Positions 54,529 through 63,304 are shown, counted from the stretch's first letter. The stretch is 64,000 nt of DNA from Paramicrobacterium chengjingii (GCF_011751765.2 NZ_CP061169.1:2294001-2358000), one strand, 5' to 3'. Notes: generated by a model not told the origin, from the sequence alone. Numbers and translations: made by a program.

Positions 54529-54553
54529 GGCCCGAGGCGAAACGCCTCGGGCC
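54529..54553 (-). terminator. Rho-independent terminator after uricase
   Basis: The arms 54529-54539 and 54543-54553 (11-nt) enclose a 3-nt loop. On the minus strand CCACTTTTT follows. It starts 7 nt after the uricase stop and separates uricase from the permease. Confidence 0.85.
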
Positions 54554-54559
54554 GTCAGA

Positions 54560-55453
54560 TCAGCAGAAGCCGGCGATGCCGTCCCAGGCCTTCTCTACCA
54601 TCGGTGCGCCGTCGCGAAGCACGGTCGCCTCGATGAGTCCGTACGGCCGGTCGGCCGCGTAGAACACCTCGTTGGGGTTGTCGAGGCCGAACGGTGAGAG
54701 GTCGACGACGAAGTGGTGCTTGTTGGGCATCGAGAACTTCAACTCGTCGATCTCGGGGTGGGCGTCAATGACCTTCTCGCCCATCTGGAAGAGCGTCTGC
54801 TGCAGCGCCGTCGAGTGCTTCTCGGCGAAACCCTCGAGCAGCAGAGCCTTGACGCTCTCGTATGTAGCGTTCCAGTCGACGTCGGTGGTGTTGAAGCGCC
54901 AGCGTGCGGCGACGTCCGTGGCGAGAATCCTGTCCGTTGCCTCGGGCAGCGTCGTGTACTTATCCTTTTCGTAGCCGACAAACTCGCTCCCGGTCGACTT
55001 CAGCACGGTGAGGCTGTGCAGTCCCCCGATCACTGTGCGGCTCTCGCCATCACCCACGACAACGGCCGTGCGGGTCTCTGTGCCGTTGCGCACGAACGAG
55101 TGGTCGTGCTCGGCGCCGTCGACGAGAATGCGATCCCATTTCGACTGCTCGGCCTCCCAGCGGCCGCCGTCTACCCAGCTCCATCCGGTGATGAAGTGGT
55201 CGGCGAGACCCAGCAGAAACTGCTCGGGTGATTCGATGCCGCTCTTCGCAAATGCGAAGACCGTGTTCTTCTGGGTGTCGGTGGGCAGGCAGTGGGCGTT
55301 GTTGCCCGTGCTGTGCACCTCTTCGAAGTCGCCGCGCAACTGACTGGTGACGTTGAGGTCGGCGATCTCATGACGTTCGGTGTCACGCTTGACCCGCACG
55401 ACGTGGACTTCTGCTTTGCCGTACTGATTCTTTCCGAGAATGGCGTTGCTCAT
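54560..55453 (-). CDS. Urate oxidase (uricase)
   Basis: This 297-residue cofactor-free oxidase converts urate and O2 to 5-hydroxyisourate. It has two T-fold halves: MSNAILGKNQYGKAEVHVVRVKRD, then NAHCLPTDTQKNTVFAFAK with the catalytic Thr and the FAKSGIESPEQF region, and a C-terminal half with FSMPNKHHFVVDLSPFGLDNPNEVFYAADRPYG. It is the third gene of the uraD-uraH-uricase unit, separated from uraH by only a base or two. Confidence 0.96.
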   Translation of the reverse strand: MSNAILGKNQYGKAEVHVVRVKRDTERHEIADLNVTSQLRGDFEEVHSTGNNAHCLPTDTQKNTVFAFAKSGIESPEQFLLGLADHFITGWSWVDGGRWEAEQSKWDRILVDGAEHDHSFVRNGTETRTAVVVGDGESRTVIGGLHSLTVLKSTGSEFVGYEKDKYTTLPEATDRILATDVAARWRFNTTDVDWNATYESVKALLLEGFAEKHSTALQQTLFQMGEKVIDAHPEIDELKFSMPNKHHFVVDLSPFGLDNPNEVFYAADRPYGLIEATVLRDGAPMVEKAWDGIAGFC

Positions 55454-55454
55454 C

Positions 55455-55796
55455 TCAGCTCCCTCGATATGTTGAATAGGCGAACGGACTGAGCAGAAGC
55501 GGCACGTGATAGTGCGCCTGCTCGCTGTTGACGGAAAACGTCAACGAGACCTCCGGAAAGAAGGTGTCCTGGGAGATGCCGGCGAAGTAGGCACCCGTGT
55601 CGAACCGAAGCCGGTAGGTACCGGAGTCGAGTCGCTCGGGGCCAAGGTCTTTCACCCGCCCGTCAGCATCGGTGAAGCCCGTGGCTACCTGGCTCCAGGC
55701 CTCGTCGTTCTGGGCTTCAAGAACAACAGAGACCCCGGTGGCCGGCGCGCCGACCATCGTGTCCAGAATATGGGTGGTCACGTGCGAGACGCTCAT
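55455..55796 (-). CDS. uraH: 5-Hydroxyisourate hydrolase
   Basis: This 113-residue transthyretin-like protein hydrolyses 5-hydroxyisourate to OHCU. Conserved elements are HILDTMVGAPATG at residues 8-20, an Arg-bearing beta-strand RLRFDTGAYFAG, and the C-terminal signature SPFAYSTYRGS. Length is standard. It overlaps uraD by 4 bp. Confidence 0.96.
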   Translation of the reverse strand: MSVSHVTTHILDTMVGAPATGVSVVLEAQNDEAWSQVATGFTDADGRVKDLGPERLDSGTYRLRFDTGAYFAGISQDTFFPEVSLTFSVNSEQAHYHVPLLLSPFAYSTYRGS

Positions 55797-56287
55797 GCGC
55801 TCACTACTCCTTCTAATCGAAGCGCTGCAATCTCTCGCAGCTGATGATCGACGATCGCCTGTTCCTCTTCGGCAGTATGGCCGAGTCGCGCGTTTAGCGC
55901 AGCGAGAATCTCCTCGGAGCTGCGCCCGGCAGCACGAATCAGAAAGACACGGTCGAACTTCTCTTCATAGGCTCGATTGCCAGCGGCGAGGCTCTCCGCC
56001 GTCGTCTGCGAGATGTCGAGTGCTGCTTGTTCAGATCGAGACAGGGATGCTTCGTGCGCCTCGCCCGCGGCCCGCTCGCCGATCCTCGGATGATGCGAGA
56101 GCGCGCGTTCGAGCTCTGACTCGGTGAACGGCCATGCTGCCTCTGCGGCAAACGCAAGAAGCTCCTGGCGGCTGGAAAACGGTCGGGACGTCACGATCGC
56201 GTCGCCCCACCGCTCGACGTCGAGGCAGGGCCGCACGGCGGCCAGTGCCTCCTCGTCGGGGAGCTGGTTGAACTGCTCGAGTTGCAT
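55793..56287 (-). CDS. uraD: OHCU decarboxylase
   Basis: This 164-residue enzyme converts OHCU to (S)-allantoin. It has the family's ALSHHPRIGERA with the catalytic His near residue 67, EKFDRVFLIRAAGRSSEEIL and the Glu near residue 87. The product feeds AllB. It is the first gene of the urate unit and lies behind a candidate operator at 56307. Confidence 0.93.
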   Translation of the reverse strand: MQLEQFNQLPDEEALAAVRPCLDVERWGDAIVTSRPFSSRQELLAFAAEAAWPFTESELERALSHHPRIGERAAGEAHEASLSRSEQAALDISQTTAESLAAGNRAYEEKFDRVFLIRAAGRSSEEILAALNARLGHTAEEEQAIVDHQLREIAALRLEGVVSA

Positions 56288-56306
56288 CGTTGATCCTCTA
56301 GCTGGT

Positions 56307-56325
56307 GTTTCCGTATTTCGAAATA
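56307..56325. promoter_or_regulatory. Candidate operator upstream of uraD
   Basis: The 18-mer GTTTCCGTATTTCGAAAT (56307-56324) follows the TTTC-N8-GAAA pattern of the hyi sites. Within it, TATTTCGAAATA (56314-56325) is a perfect 12-bp palindrome. It lies 20 nt upstream of the uraD start. Confidence 0.55.
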
Positions 56326-56390
56326 TCTATTTCATTTTGATTTATTCAAGCTGGAAGCCCCGACCATGTCAAGGCACGGCCGGGGTGTCG

Positions 56391-56864
56391 CTACGCGTCG
56401 ATGCCGAGTTCGCGACGCAGCGCCGCAACGTGCCCGTCAGCACTCACGTTGTATTCCGCGCGTGAGACGACGCCGGACTTGTCCAGCACAATCGTCGTGC
56501 GCAGAATGCCGACCATCGCCGTGCCGTTGATGACCTTCTCGCCCCAGGCGCCGTACTCCTTGGCGATCGCGGCACCGGCATCCGAGAGAAGCGGGAAGAC
56601 AAGGTCGTGGTTCTTGGCGAACGAGGCAATGCTCTCAACGGGGTCGGCAGAGATGCCGATCACGTCGTAACCTGCTCCGCGCAGCGAAGCGAGATTGTCG
56701 CGAAAGTCGCACGCTTCTGTGGTGCATCCGGGCGTTTCTGCCTTCGGGTAGAAGTACACAACAACGTCGCTGCCACGGTAGCTGCTGAGCGTCACGTCGT
56801 CGCCCTCGGCATTGGGCAGCGTGAAGTCGGGCGCGGTATCACCGGTCGTGAGCTGTTTCGTCAT
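56391..56864 (-). CDS. bcp: Thioredoxin-dependent thiol peroxidase (BCP-type peroxiredoxin)
   Basis: This 157-residue peroxiredoxin reduces H2O2 and organic peroxides. It has the BCP Cys pair TPGCTTEACDF near residue 45 (peroxidatic and resolving Cys 5 apart), a thioredoxin-fold N-terminus DTAPDFTLPNAEG and GTAMVGILRTTIVLD. The ATG at 56864 is placed well behind GGAGATGTCA. Uricase makes H2O2, so a peroxidase next to it fits, although it has its own spacing of about 100 bp from uraD. Confidence 0.95.
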   Translation of the reverse strand: MTKQLTTGDTAPDFTLPNAEGDDVTLSSYRGSDVVVYFYPKAETPGCTTEACDFRDNLASLRGAGYDVIGISADPVESIASFAKNHDLVFPLLSDAGAAIAKEYGAWGEKVINGTAMVGILRTTIVLDKSGVVSRAEYNVSADGHVAALRRELGIDA

Positions 56865-56912
56865 TGACATCTCCTCTGTACTTTCATGAATGCTGCGCGA
56901 ACGCAAAGCTGT

Positions 56913-57809
56913 TTACGCGGATGGGGCCGAAACGTTGAATGCCTCAGCGAGTTCTGCAATCTTTCGTGCGCGGCCGAGTCGCGGCAAGTCGCTGCCGTCA
57001 CGAATCACGCCGCCGCGCGCCTCGAAGTCGGCGAGAAACCCGTTTGCCCAGCCGACGTCGGTCGGCGTGGGGCTGATGACCTCGTTGATCACGGGCACCT
57101 GTTCGACATCAAGGCAGAGCTTGCCCGTCATTCCCATGCTGACGGTCGTGCCCGACTGCTCGCGCAGCACGGGGTGGCTCGAGCCGACGGTGGGGCCGTC
57201 GATGGGCCCGGGCAGGTTGCCACAGCGGCTGGCGACCACGAGCCTTGCCCGCGGGTACGCCATCGCTTCCTTGTCTGCCGACATTCCGGTGTCACGGCGA
57301 AAGTCGCCGCTTCCAAACGCCAGACGGAATGCCCCTTCGGCCCGGGCGATGTCTGTGGCCGACTCGATTCCGATGGCCGATTCGACGAGAGCGATTACTG
57401 GCACGTTCTCACCGAGCTTGCGGTAGCTCTCTTCCACCTGCTGCGGCGACTCGGTTTTGGCGAGCATCACGCCCTGCAGACCTGGCGCATCGCGAAGCGC
57501 GGCGAGGTCGTCGGCCCAGAACTCCGTTGTGGCGTCGTTCACGCGCACCCAGGCTTCTCCGCCCGAGCTCAGCCAGTCGACGACGGCGCGGCGAGCGTCC
57601 GGTTTGCGCGACGGGTCGACGGCATCTTCGATGTCCAGAATGATTCCGTCGGCCGCGCTGCGGTCGGCGTCGCTGAAGACCTCGGGCTTCGTCGCAGGCA
57701 CGAGCAGCCATGACCGCGCAAGCTTCGCCGGCACTGTGCGCGTTCGACGCACCGCAGCGGCTCCCGCGCCCGACGTCGTAGCGATAGCCGCGTCAACCTG
57801 TGAACTCAT
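56913..57809 (-). CDS. HpcH/HpaI aldolase/citrate lyase beta-type (CitE-like) protein
   Basis: This 298-residue TIM-barrel protein of the CitE family has the motif GIILDIEDAVDPSRKPDARRAV (metal-binding Glu/Asp) near residue 50, VALVESAIGIESATDIARA and FGSGDFRRDTGM. The characterised family splits citryl-CoA, malyl-CoA or similar. Substrate unknown here. It lies upstream of bcp and behind a perfect 17-bp palindrome. As a second CitE-type protein in the cluster it is a candidate for an unassigned step. Confidence 0.82.
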   Translation of the reverse strand: MSSQVDAAIATTSGAGAAAVRRTRTVPAKLARSWLLVPATKPEVFSDADRSAADGIILDIEDAVDPSRKPDARRAVVDWLSSGGEAWVRVNDATTEFWADDLAALRDAPGLQGVMLAKTESPQQVEESYRKLGENVPVIALVESAIGIESATDIARAEGAFRLAFGSGDFRRDTGMSADKEAMAYPRARLVVASRCGNLPGPIDGPTVGSSHPVLREQSGTTVSMGMTGKLCLDVEQVPVINEVISPTPTDVGWANGFLADFEARGGVIRDGSDLPRLGRARKIAELAEAFNVSAPSA

Positions 57810-58111
57810 TCGTCAAACCCACCTTGCTACTTTCACGATGTGAAAGCTAAATATTGCTTACTGAAAAGATTAGGACGCGGTGGCGTCATTGTCAATCACG
57901 CGGAGCGGGTTCGCTCCAGAGGATGCTGCGGGGCCGAGCCCTCGCATATAAAGGGTACGTCGAGCCACGTTGACGTCGGGCGCGAGACGCCGTTCTCCTC
58001 GCCGAATTCTGACTGGCCAAACGAGACGCATGCAGAGTTCGCGAATGTGACTCGTTGCTATTCCAAAACGTGACCAACGAGCGTAAACCGATGTGGAGGG
58101 AGGAAATACAT
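57810..58111. other. Intergenic region with operator palindrome
   Basis: This 302-bp stretch has no supported gene. It holds the promoter side of the CitE-like gene, including the palindrome at 57830, and the start region of the membrane protein with GGAGGGAGG at about 58095. Confidence 0.55.
57830..57846. promoter_or_regulatory. Perfect 17-bp palindrome upstream of CitE-like gene
   Basis: CTTTCACGATGTGAAAG has 7-nt arms around GAT. It lies 21 nt upstream of the gene's ATG and resembles the hyi/uraD sites (TTTC...GAAA) but with a 7-nt centre instead of 8. Confidence 0.6.
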
Positions 58112-58636
58112 ATGCACCGTATCGTGAGGGTCCTTTATCTCGTGTCTCTGATCTGTGCCGCTCTCGTGCTCGGACTCACTCTCAACCATGTTCTGCAGGC
58201 GCCAGGAAGTCGCGCACTATCGGGCCCCGAGTGGCTGACTGTTCAGCACACGTTCTACGGCGGATTCGCCGTCGTCGGAGGCATCGCGGAGGTCGTGGGT
58301 CTCATCGCAACGGTCGCTCTCACGATCACCTCGCTCAAGGGACATACGATCGCAGGCACCGCGGCTCCGGTGATCGCGGCGCTCTGTTTTCTCGGAACAT
58401 TGCTGGTGTACTGGTTCGGAAATCGGCCGATCAATGCACTTGTCGCGATTTGGAGCCCGGCCACGTTGCCGTCTGACTGGTCCTGGTACCGCAACAGTTG
58501 GGAAACTGCACACGCCATCTCGGCTTGTCTGGGCACCGTGGCGTTCCTTGCACTTGCGATCGCCCTCCTCTGGAGGCGAACGCCCTCTGAGGGGAGTGCG
58601 AGGTGCTCGGCCCAGGACGACCCCAACATGGCGTGA
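58112..58636 (+). CDS. Membrane protein of DUF1772-like type
   Basis: This 174-residue protein has four hydrophobic segments (VLYLVSLICAALVLGLTLNHVL, TFYGGFAVVGGIAEVVGLIATVALTI, TAAPVIAALCFLGTLLVYWF, CLGTVAFLALAIALLW) with a long polar loop before the fourth (NALVAIWSPATLPSDWSWYRNSWETAHAI). This matches the DUF1772 anthrone-oxygenase-like layout. ATG 58112 follows GGAGGGAGGAAAT. Function unknown. It stands alone. Confidence 0.75.
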   Translation: MHRIVRVLYLVSLICAALVLGLTLNHVLQAPGSRALSGPEWLTVQHTFYGGFAVVGGIAEVVGLIATVALTITSLKGHTIAGTAAPVIAALCFLGTLLVYWFGNRPINALVAIWSPATLPSDWSWYRNSWETAHAISACLGTVAFLALAIALLWRRTPSEGSARCSAQDDPNMA

Positions 58637-58718
58637 TGCAAGTGCATGTTTCATCCTTTGTCTCATGCAGTGTCAAAAGCTATGAATAGTTACCATTCAC
58701 GTAACCTACTATCGCTCA

Positions 58719-58747
58719 TTGACACTCGTGCATCGCGGTGTCATTAT
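58719..58747 (+). promoter_or_regulatory. Promoter of the AbiE-type module
   Basis: TTGACA (58719-58724) and CATTAT (58742-58747) have a 17-nt spacer, a near-consensus pair. An imperfect dyad GTTAC...GTAAC lies just upstream (58689-58705) and could bind the antitoxin. Confidence 0.6.
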
Positions 58748-58787
58748 CGTAAGGAAGGTTTCTGTTTTCGATACTATGGTGGGTTAT

Positions 58788-59585
58788 ATGACACGATCAA
58801 TTTCGCGCGCAATGGGAGGCGTGCTGGAAGAATTGGAGCTTGAGCAGCCCGAGCTCGTGACGAGCGAGCATCTCGACCGCCTCGTGCAGCAGCAAGGTCT
58901 GCGAACGCCAGTGAAGGTCGTCGCTGCAAGACTGCGAGAACGAGGCTGGCTGCTACCCACGGGGCGCCGGGGAGTGTGGGAGTTCGCGCCGGCGGCCGTT
59001 GCCGGAGCCTACTCGCGCAATGATCCCGTCATGCCGCTTCGAGCGTTCCTCGCCGAGAGGCCCGATGCGCGATGCGCGCTCACTTTCCAAGCCGCTGCCT
59101 GGGCCCATGATGCAGCCGATCGTTCACCCGCGCGCCCAGAGGTCGCGGCGGTCACCAGTGAACTAGCTCGCCAGCTGCCCGCTGCGCTGGCGGGAACGGT
59201 ATTCAAACCGTGTCTTGACTATCAAGACATACGCGGTGTCCCCGTTCTGGCTATCGAGAGTCTCATTGTGCACATGGCTGCCCGTCCCAAGGCGGTGCGT
59301 TCATGGTCCAGCGCCTTGGAATGGTTCCCGGAGCTCGCACGCAGACCCGTCCCGGACCTGCTCATGAAGGAGCTCTCAGGCCGTCCTGCATCTATTCGGG
59401 CCCGAACCGGGTACCTCTTACAAGGCCTGCGTCCTGACCTCGCCGTTGCTATCCGGGAACTTGCCCCACCGGCGGGTAAGACGTGGTTCGGCTCGCGCGG
59501 CCCGTTACGCCGACACGACGCCGCCTGGCAGATCGCGGACACACTGCTACCGTTTAATCCCCGCGAACTTGCGGCGGTTGTATGA
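58788..59585 (+). CDS. AbiEi-family antitoxin
   Basis: This 265-residue protein has the AbiEi layout. The N-terminal winged helix includes LVTSEHLDRLVQQQGLRTPVKVVAARLRERGWLLPTGRRGVWEF. The C-terminal domain carries ALTFQAAAWAHDAADR, RGVPVLAIESLIVHMAARPKAV and LLQGLRPDLAVAIRELAPP. In type IV systems this protein represses its operon and neutralises the partner. The start at 58788 is uncertain: ATG 58776 and an ATG at 58719 are alternatives. It overlaps the following toxin gene by 4 bp. Confidence 0.85.
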   Translation: MTRSISRAMGGVLEELELEQPELVTSEHLDRLVQQQGLRTPVKVVAARLRERGWLLPTGRRGVWEFAPAAVAGAYSRNDPVMPLRAFLAERPDARCALTFQAAAWAHDAADRSPARPEVAAVTSELARQLPAALAGTVFKPCLDYQDIRGVPVLAIESLIVHMAARPKAVRSWSSALEWFPELARRPVPDLLMKELSGRPASIRARTGYLLQGLRPDLAVAIRELAPPAGKTWFGSRGPLRRHDAAWQIADTLLPFNPRELAAVV

Positions 59586-60430
59586 GCGAAATTCGACTTA
59601 CACTTGGCCACATCGCGCGGCACACGCCACACGGCGCCGGCGCTCAGGGCCGCGACGCGGCAATCGTCGACATTGCGCAGGACCTGCTATTGCGTCACTT
59701 GCACGGTGCACTCTCGACGCGCTCGCGTTCAAGGGCGGTACGTCGCTTCGCAAGCTCTATGCCGGAAACGCCGGGCGATTCTCACTCGACTTGGACTTCT
59801 CCGCTGTTAATATCGGCGCCGACCCCGATGACGCTCTCACCGAGCTCATAGCAGGCATCGAAGGACTCAACATCGGTCCGTTTAGCTACGGCGTTACAGA
59901 ACGTCGGGGAAAGTGGACGCTGACTTTCAACCACGACTTGGGCGACGCTACCAGCGATTTAGCCAGCAAACTCGACCTGAATCCTCCGCCCTGGTTACCA
60001 CCCATACGCCGTGGATGGCGACCTGTATGACCTGCGATGGGTAATGACAAACACCCACGTAACCGGACAGATCGATCTCACACTGTTGCGCCGTCTGGCC
60101 GTGCTGAAGATGTGGGTTGATGCAAACGGTGTGCACGCCGGGGACACCTTCTGGAAGCCCGGCCACGAAGGTCCCGAGTTCGATCCTGACCACTGGCTAC
60201 GAAACCGCAGTGCGGACGAGTTCGATGAAGAAGATATTGGCGCACTTGCAGTCCCCATTCCCAGTGCGGCAGAGCTCAGCGATGCTTTGCGTACACACAT
60301 TCGTTTTCTGGCTGACCTTGATGCCGACGAACGCGTCCTTGCTGGTGTCCGTCAACAGGACCGACCGCTCGCCTTGCGTCTGCTCTCGGAGCTTCCTGGT
60401 GGGCGCCTCGACAATGTCGGGCTCTACTGA
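59582..60430 (+). pseudogene. AbiEii/AbiGii-type toxin, broken
   Basis: Three frame pieces make up a nucleotidyltransferase toxin. Piece one (59582 on) reads MSEIRLTLGHIARHTPHGAGA...DLLLRHLH. Near 59705 the frame shifts to LDALAFKGGTSLRKLYAGNAGRFSLDLDFSA, which holds the G-G/T-S and D-x-D active site. Near 60000 it shifts again to DLYDLRWVM... The junction lacks roughly 40 residues of the middle part, including a conserved Lys/Glu region, so a small deletion has occurred. The toxin is almost certainly inactive, leaving an orphan antitoxin. Confidence 0.85.
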
Positions 60431-60487
60431 GGTTGACGAGTAGCACTTCACTCTCGCACGAAAAGTCAACCTTCCTCGCCGGATCGA

Positions 60488-60679
60488 TCAGCACAGGGGC
60501 GCCAGTCCCGCCGTCTGGCTCACACTGATGTTCGCGGAATCGCTCTCGCCGACGACCGCTTGCGCACTCTGCTGCACGAGAAGGATGACGCCAACGCACA
60601 TCAGCACGGCGACGAGGCATCCGACGATGATGACAAGAGACTGCTGCTTCGTCACGATGTACATCTCACTTCTCTTCAC
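60488..60679 (-). CDS. Short single-helix protein
   Basis: This 63-residue protein has a charged start (MKRSEMYIVTKQQSL) followed by a long hydrophobic stretch (VIIVGCLVAVLMCVGVILLV) and a short polar tail ending in APLC. It could be a small membrane or exported peptide. An alternative start is Met 60664. It is not in an obvious operon, and coding potential is uncertain. Confidence 0.4.
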   Translation of the reverse strand: MKRSEMYIVTKQQSLVIIVGCLVAVLMCVGVILLVQQSAQAVVGESDSANISVSQTAGLAPLC

Positions 60680-60976
60680 GAAGATCCCACGATGGGTCTA
60701 CTTATGAGACGCCACATCGTGCGAATTATGACGCGAGTCTGCACATGTTTCTCACGCATCGTCACCGTGCCCTGATTTGGGGGCGCCCGAGAGTGAAAAC
60801 TCACCCAGTACTGGGGGCAAACATGCCGAAATTGTCACCTAAACAGGGGGCGCGCCCAGTCAGAAAGCGCTCAATTGTGTTCACTTCGCGCACATAGCTG
60901 AATGACCTCTGTATATTCCATCCGCGCATTATTACGTTGAAGTCGCAGTTTAAATACCCCCATTTGAAAGGAAAGC
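60680..60976. other. Intergenic region upstream of Tat-exported protein
   Basis: About 300 bp without a gene. It contains the promoter side of both divergent genes. GAAAGGAAAGC directly precedes the ATG at 60977. Two GGGGGC runs (CTGGGGGCAAAC near 60814 and CAGGGGGCGCGC near 60844) stand out but I cannot assign them. Confidence 0.45.
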
Positions 60977-61744
60977 ATGAGTGACATTAACACGCGCACA
61001 AACAACGGGTTCTCGCGCCGCACGGTGGTCAAAGGTGCCGCCTGGTCGGTTCCGGTAATCGCAGTTGCCGCAGCCACGCCGTCAGCTGCAGCGTCGACGG
61101 TGGCAGACACCGATCTCGGGCTTGCGTTTACCGACGGAGGCATCAGCCTGACCGCAGAGCTCGGCGACGCGCTCAACGTCTGGTTTGATGCCTTGCCCAC
61201 GCTCGCACAAGCCGCGGCCGAAACCGCTTTCACCGCACTCTTATCAGGACTTGCCGGGGTTGTGAACGCGGAGTACCAATATCCGCTTACGTTCATAGTG
61301 ACCAATAATGGCCCCGGAACCTTGAGCGCGGGCGAACCGGCCATGGTGGCACTTGACTACGGCGCTGACGTTCTCAACATTGGTGCGCTGAATGAGATTG
61401 TCGGCGTTACCGCTGTGGGAACGACGAGCGGCGCAAATCTCACCGTTACTGCAGGGGCCGACGTCGCCCCAGGAGGCGAAGTAGCACAGGTCATCATCAA
61501 CCATTTCACACCGCTCACCGTAAGCATCGATCTGGCTGGCTCTGACGTGGAGGCAGGCACTGTAACTGGCACGCTTACCGGAGACTCAGACCCCAACCAG
61601 AATGTCGCGACGCACGAATTCGGGCTCTTCGTCGACCTTCTCGAGGGACTCTCTCCGCTGATTACAGCGCTCAACACTGCCCTCGCTGCTTTCGGAGTTT
61701 CGCTGCCTGTGCTCGATGTCGAGGTATTTGCTGTGGAACCCTGA
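60977..61744 (+). CDS. Tat-exported protein of unknown function
   Basis: This 255-residue protein has signal peptide RRTVVKGAAWSVPVIAVAAATPSAAAS at residues 13-39. The mature part is rich in Val, Thr, Ala and Gly (LTFIVTNNGPGTLSAGEPA, VTAGADVAPGGEVAQVIINHF), as in adhesin-like beta-sandwich proteins. GAAAGGAAAGC gives a good ribosome site. It is the third locus in the window with the AWSxPVI signal. I cannot name the family. Confidence 0.8.
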   Translation: MSDINTRTNNGFSRRTVVKGAAWSVPVIAVAAATPSAAASTVADTDLGLAFTDGGISLTAELGDALNVWFDALPTLAQAAAETAFTALLSGLAGVVNAEYQYPLTFIVTNNGPGTLSAGEPAMVALDYGADVLNIGALNEIVGVTAVGTTSGANLTVTAGADVAPGGEVAQVIINHFTPLTVSIDLAGSDVEAGTVTGTLTGDSDPNQNVATHEFGLFVDLLEGLSPLITALNTALAAFGVSLPVLDVEVFAVEP

Positions 61745-61823
61745 ACCGAATAGAGCACGGGCTGCTCGCCACATGAGTTCGGGCTTACTGTGACGATCCC
61801 GCGCAATGCACGGTTAAACGAAC

Positions 61824-61862
61824 GATGTCTCGGGACATAGAAAAACTATGTCCCGAGACATC
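61824..61862. terminator. Perfect 17-bp stem terminator between exported protein and tRNA-Pro
   Basis: The arms 61824-61840 and 61846-61862 are perfect complements with a loop of five A (five U on the minus strand). It lies between two converging genes and could stop either. No long T-tract follows. Confidence 0.75.
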
Positions 61863-61868
61863 ACAACG

Positions 61869-61942
61869 TCGGGGTGGCGGGATTCGAACCCACGACCTCC
61901 TCGTCCCGAACGAGGCGCGCTACCAAGCTGCGCCACACCCCG
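61869..61942 (-). tRNA. tRNA-Pro(CGG)
   Basis: The minus strand folds into a 74-nt cloverleaf. Acceptor CGGGGTG pairs with CACCCCG, the D-arm is GGCGCAGCTTGGTAGCGC and the T-arm holds GGGTTCGAATCC. The anticodon loop TTCGGGA gives anticodon CGG, reading CCG. CCA is not encoded. Confidence 0.95.
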
Positions 61943-62003
61943 ATTGGCTGAAAAGCCTCACTCATCTTAGCCGAAGAACGGGGTGCCTTGTCACATCGAG
62001 TGT

Positions 62004-62657
62004 TCACTCGGCACTGTCATCGCCGCTCACGAGTTCTGTCGCACCCTCGAGCTCGGCGCGTTTGCGCCCGGCTGCCTCACCGACAGCATCCGGGGCCATC
62101 GCCGACACGTGCTCTGTGAGTTCTTCTGCCGCCCGGGCAAGGTTGCGTGCAGTGACCACTCCACCAGGCTCCCCCAGGCGTTCACGCATCACCGCGGCCG
62201 CGGCGGGGCTCAGCCCGCCATCGATGACAGCGAGCGAGATGGAGTGCCACCACGGAACATCAACAACGATGTCCAGCGACTCGGCCTCCACTACACCGCA
62301 CGCATCGATCACACGCTCAGACTCATCGATCATCGCCCCCACGCGAGCAAGCTGTTCAGCATCGGCGCGACCGACGCCGGCAAGCGTCGAGGCTTCACCC
62401 GCGGCTCGCACAACAGTCTCGGCAGCGGCAATCGCGATGACGGCATCTGCGGCTCGGCGCAACTGCCCCGCTTGCCACAGCAACTGATTCACGGCATCAT
62501 CAGGCATCTGGCGCACGAGCTCAGACACATTGCCCACCGCGGTTCGACGCCTTACGCCACCGGCCCCACTCAAACCTGTTACGGCCGATGCCTCTGCTTG
62601 CGCGTATACGCGAGACACCTTGTGCGCTGCGTTCTCGAGTCGGCTGAAGAGTTCCAT
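62004..62657 (-). pseudogene. Truncated DUF222-type protein
   Basis: The 217-residue frame resembles the N-terminal part of the DUF222 domain found in HNH endonucleases: ELVRQMPDDAVNQLLWQAGQLRRAADAVIAIAAAE, then ISLAVIDGGLSPAAAAVMRERLGEPGGVVTARNLARAAEELTEHV. DUF222-HNH proteins are usually 400 or more residues, and the HNH part is absent here. The gene ends 62 nt from the tRNA-Pro. It is probably a relic, though a short stand-alone protein is not excluded. Confidence 0.6.
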
Positions 62658-62771
62658 GCGCCGATATTATCGAACACATCTTCGTAGAACAAGTGTTCGA
62701 CCTCAAGTCGAACCTCACACCACCAGGTGGTCAACTAGCATGGAGCAACAGCGAGCGAAGCGAGGGAGCCA

Positions 62772-63233
62772 ATGCCTGCACAACCTGAAGCCGCATTCCG
62801 CATTCTGGCGTTCAGCACCGATGGCGAGGCGGAGACCCGACTTCGCACCGAACTCCGCTCGCGCGTCGACGCGGCATCCCTCCCCGCGCAAATCGTTGCG
62901 GAGAGGGGCGTCGTCACGGCTGCCGTCGATCTGATCATCGGGCTGAGCGCCGCCGACGTCGATCGTGCAGCTCGGTTCCTTCCCGAGGGCGCGACGGTCG
63001 CGTTCACGGTCGCGGATCTCGCCGACGCACTCTCCCCCACCGCCGGAATCGATCAACGGTGGCTCGTTACCGATGCCCGACCGGCTTCACATGGCGAGCC
63101 TCCCTCGGTCGAGAAGCTCACGGATGCTGTCGCACGCGCCCGCCGCAATGCTCCAACGCCCGGGGGCGACAGCCTCGGCGAGCGCGATCTCGGCCAAACA
63201 CTTGACCAGATCATCGACGGCCTCTGCCGCTGA
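62772..63233 (+). CDS. Hypothetical protein, possibly degenerate low-molecular-weight phosphatase fold
   Basis: This 153-residue protein starts at ATG 62772 behind GGGAG. Its order of elements, [10 protein letters not shown], then [36 protein letters not shown] and a C-terminal LDQIIDGLC helix, recalls low-molecular-weight phosphatases. The catalytic CX5R is missing (STDGEAE instead), so it would be inactive. The relation is only suggestive. Confidence 0.45.
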   Translation: MPAQPEAAFRILAFSTDGEAETRLRTELRSRVDAASLPAQIVAERGVVTAAVDLIIGLSAADVDRAARFLPEGATVAFTVADLADALSPTAGIDQRWLVTDARPASHGEPPSVEKLTDAVARARRNAPTPGGDSLGERDLGQTLDQIIDGLCR

Positions 63234-63304
63234 GGCTGAGCGCTGCCTCACGATCGGCAGCGTCGCTCTTCCCTCAGCAGAAGGCGACACGTAGAGTCCG
63301 ACGT

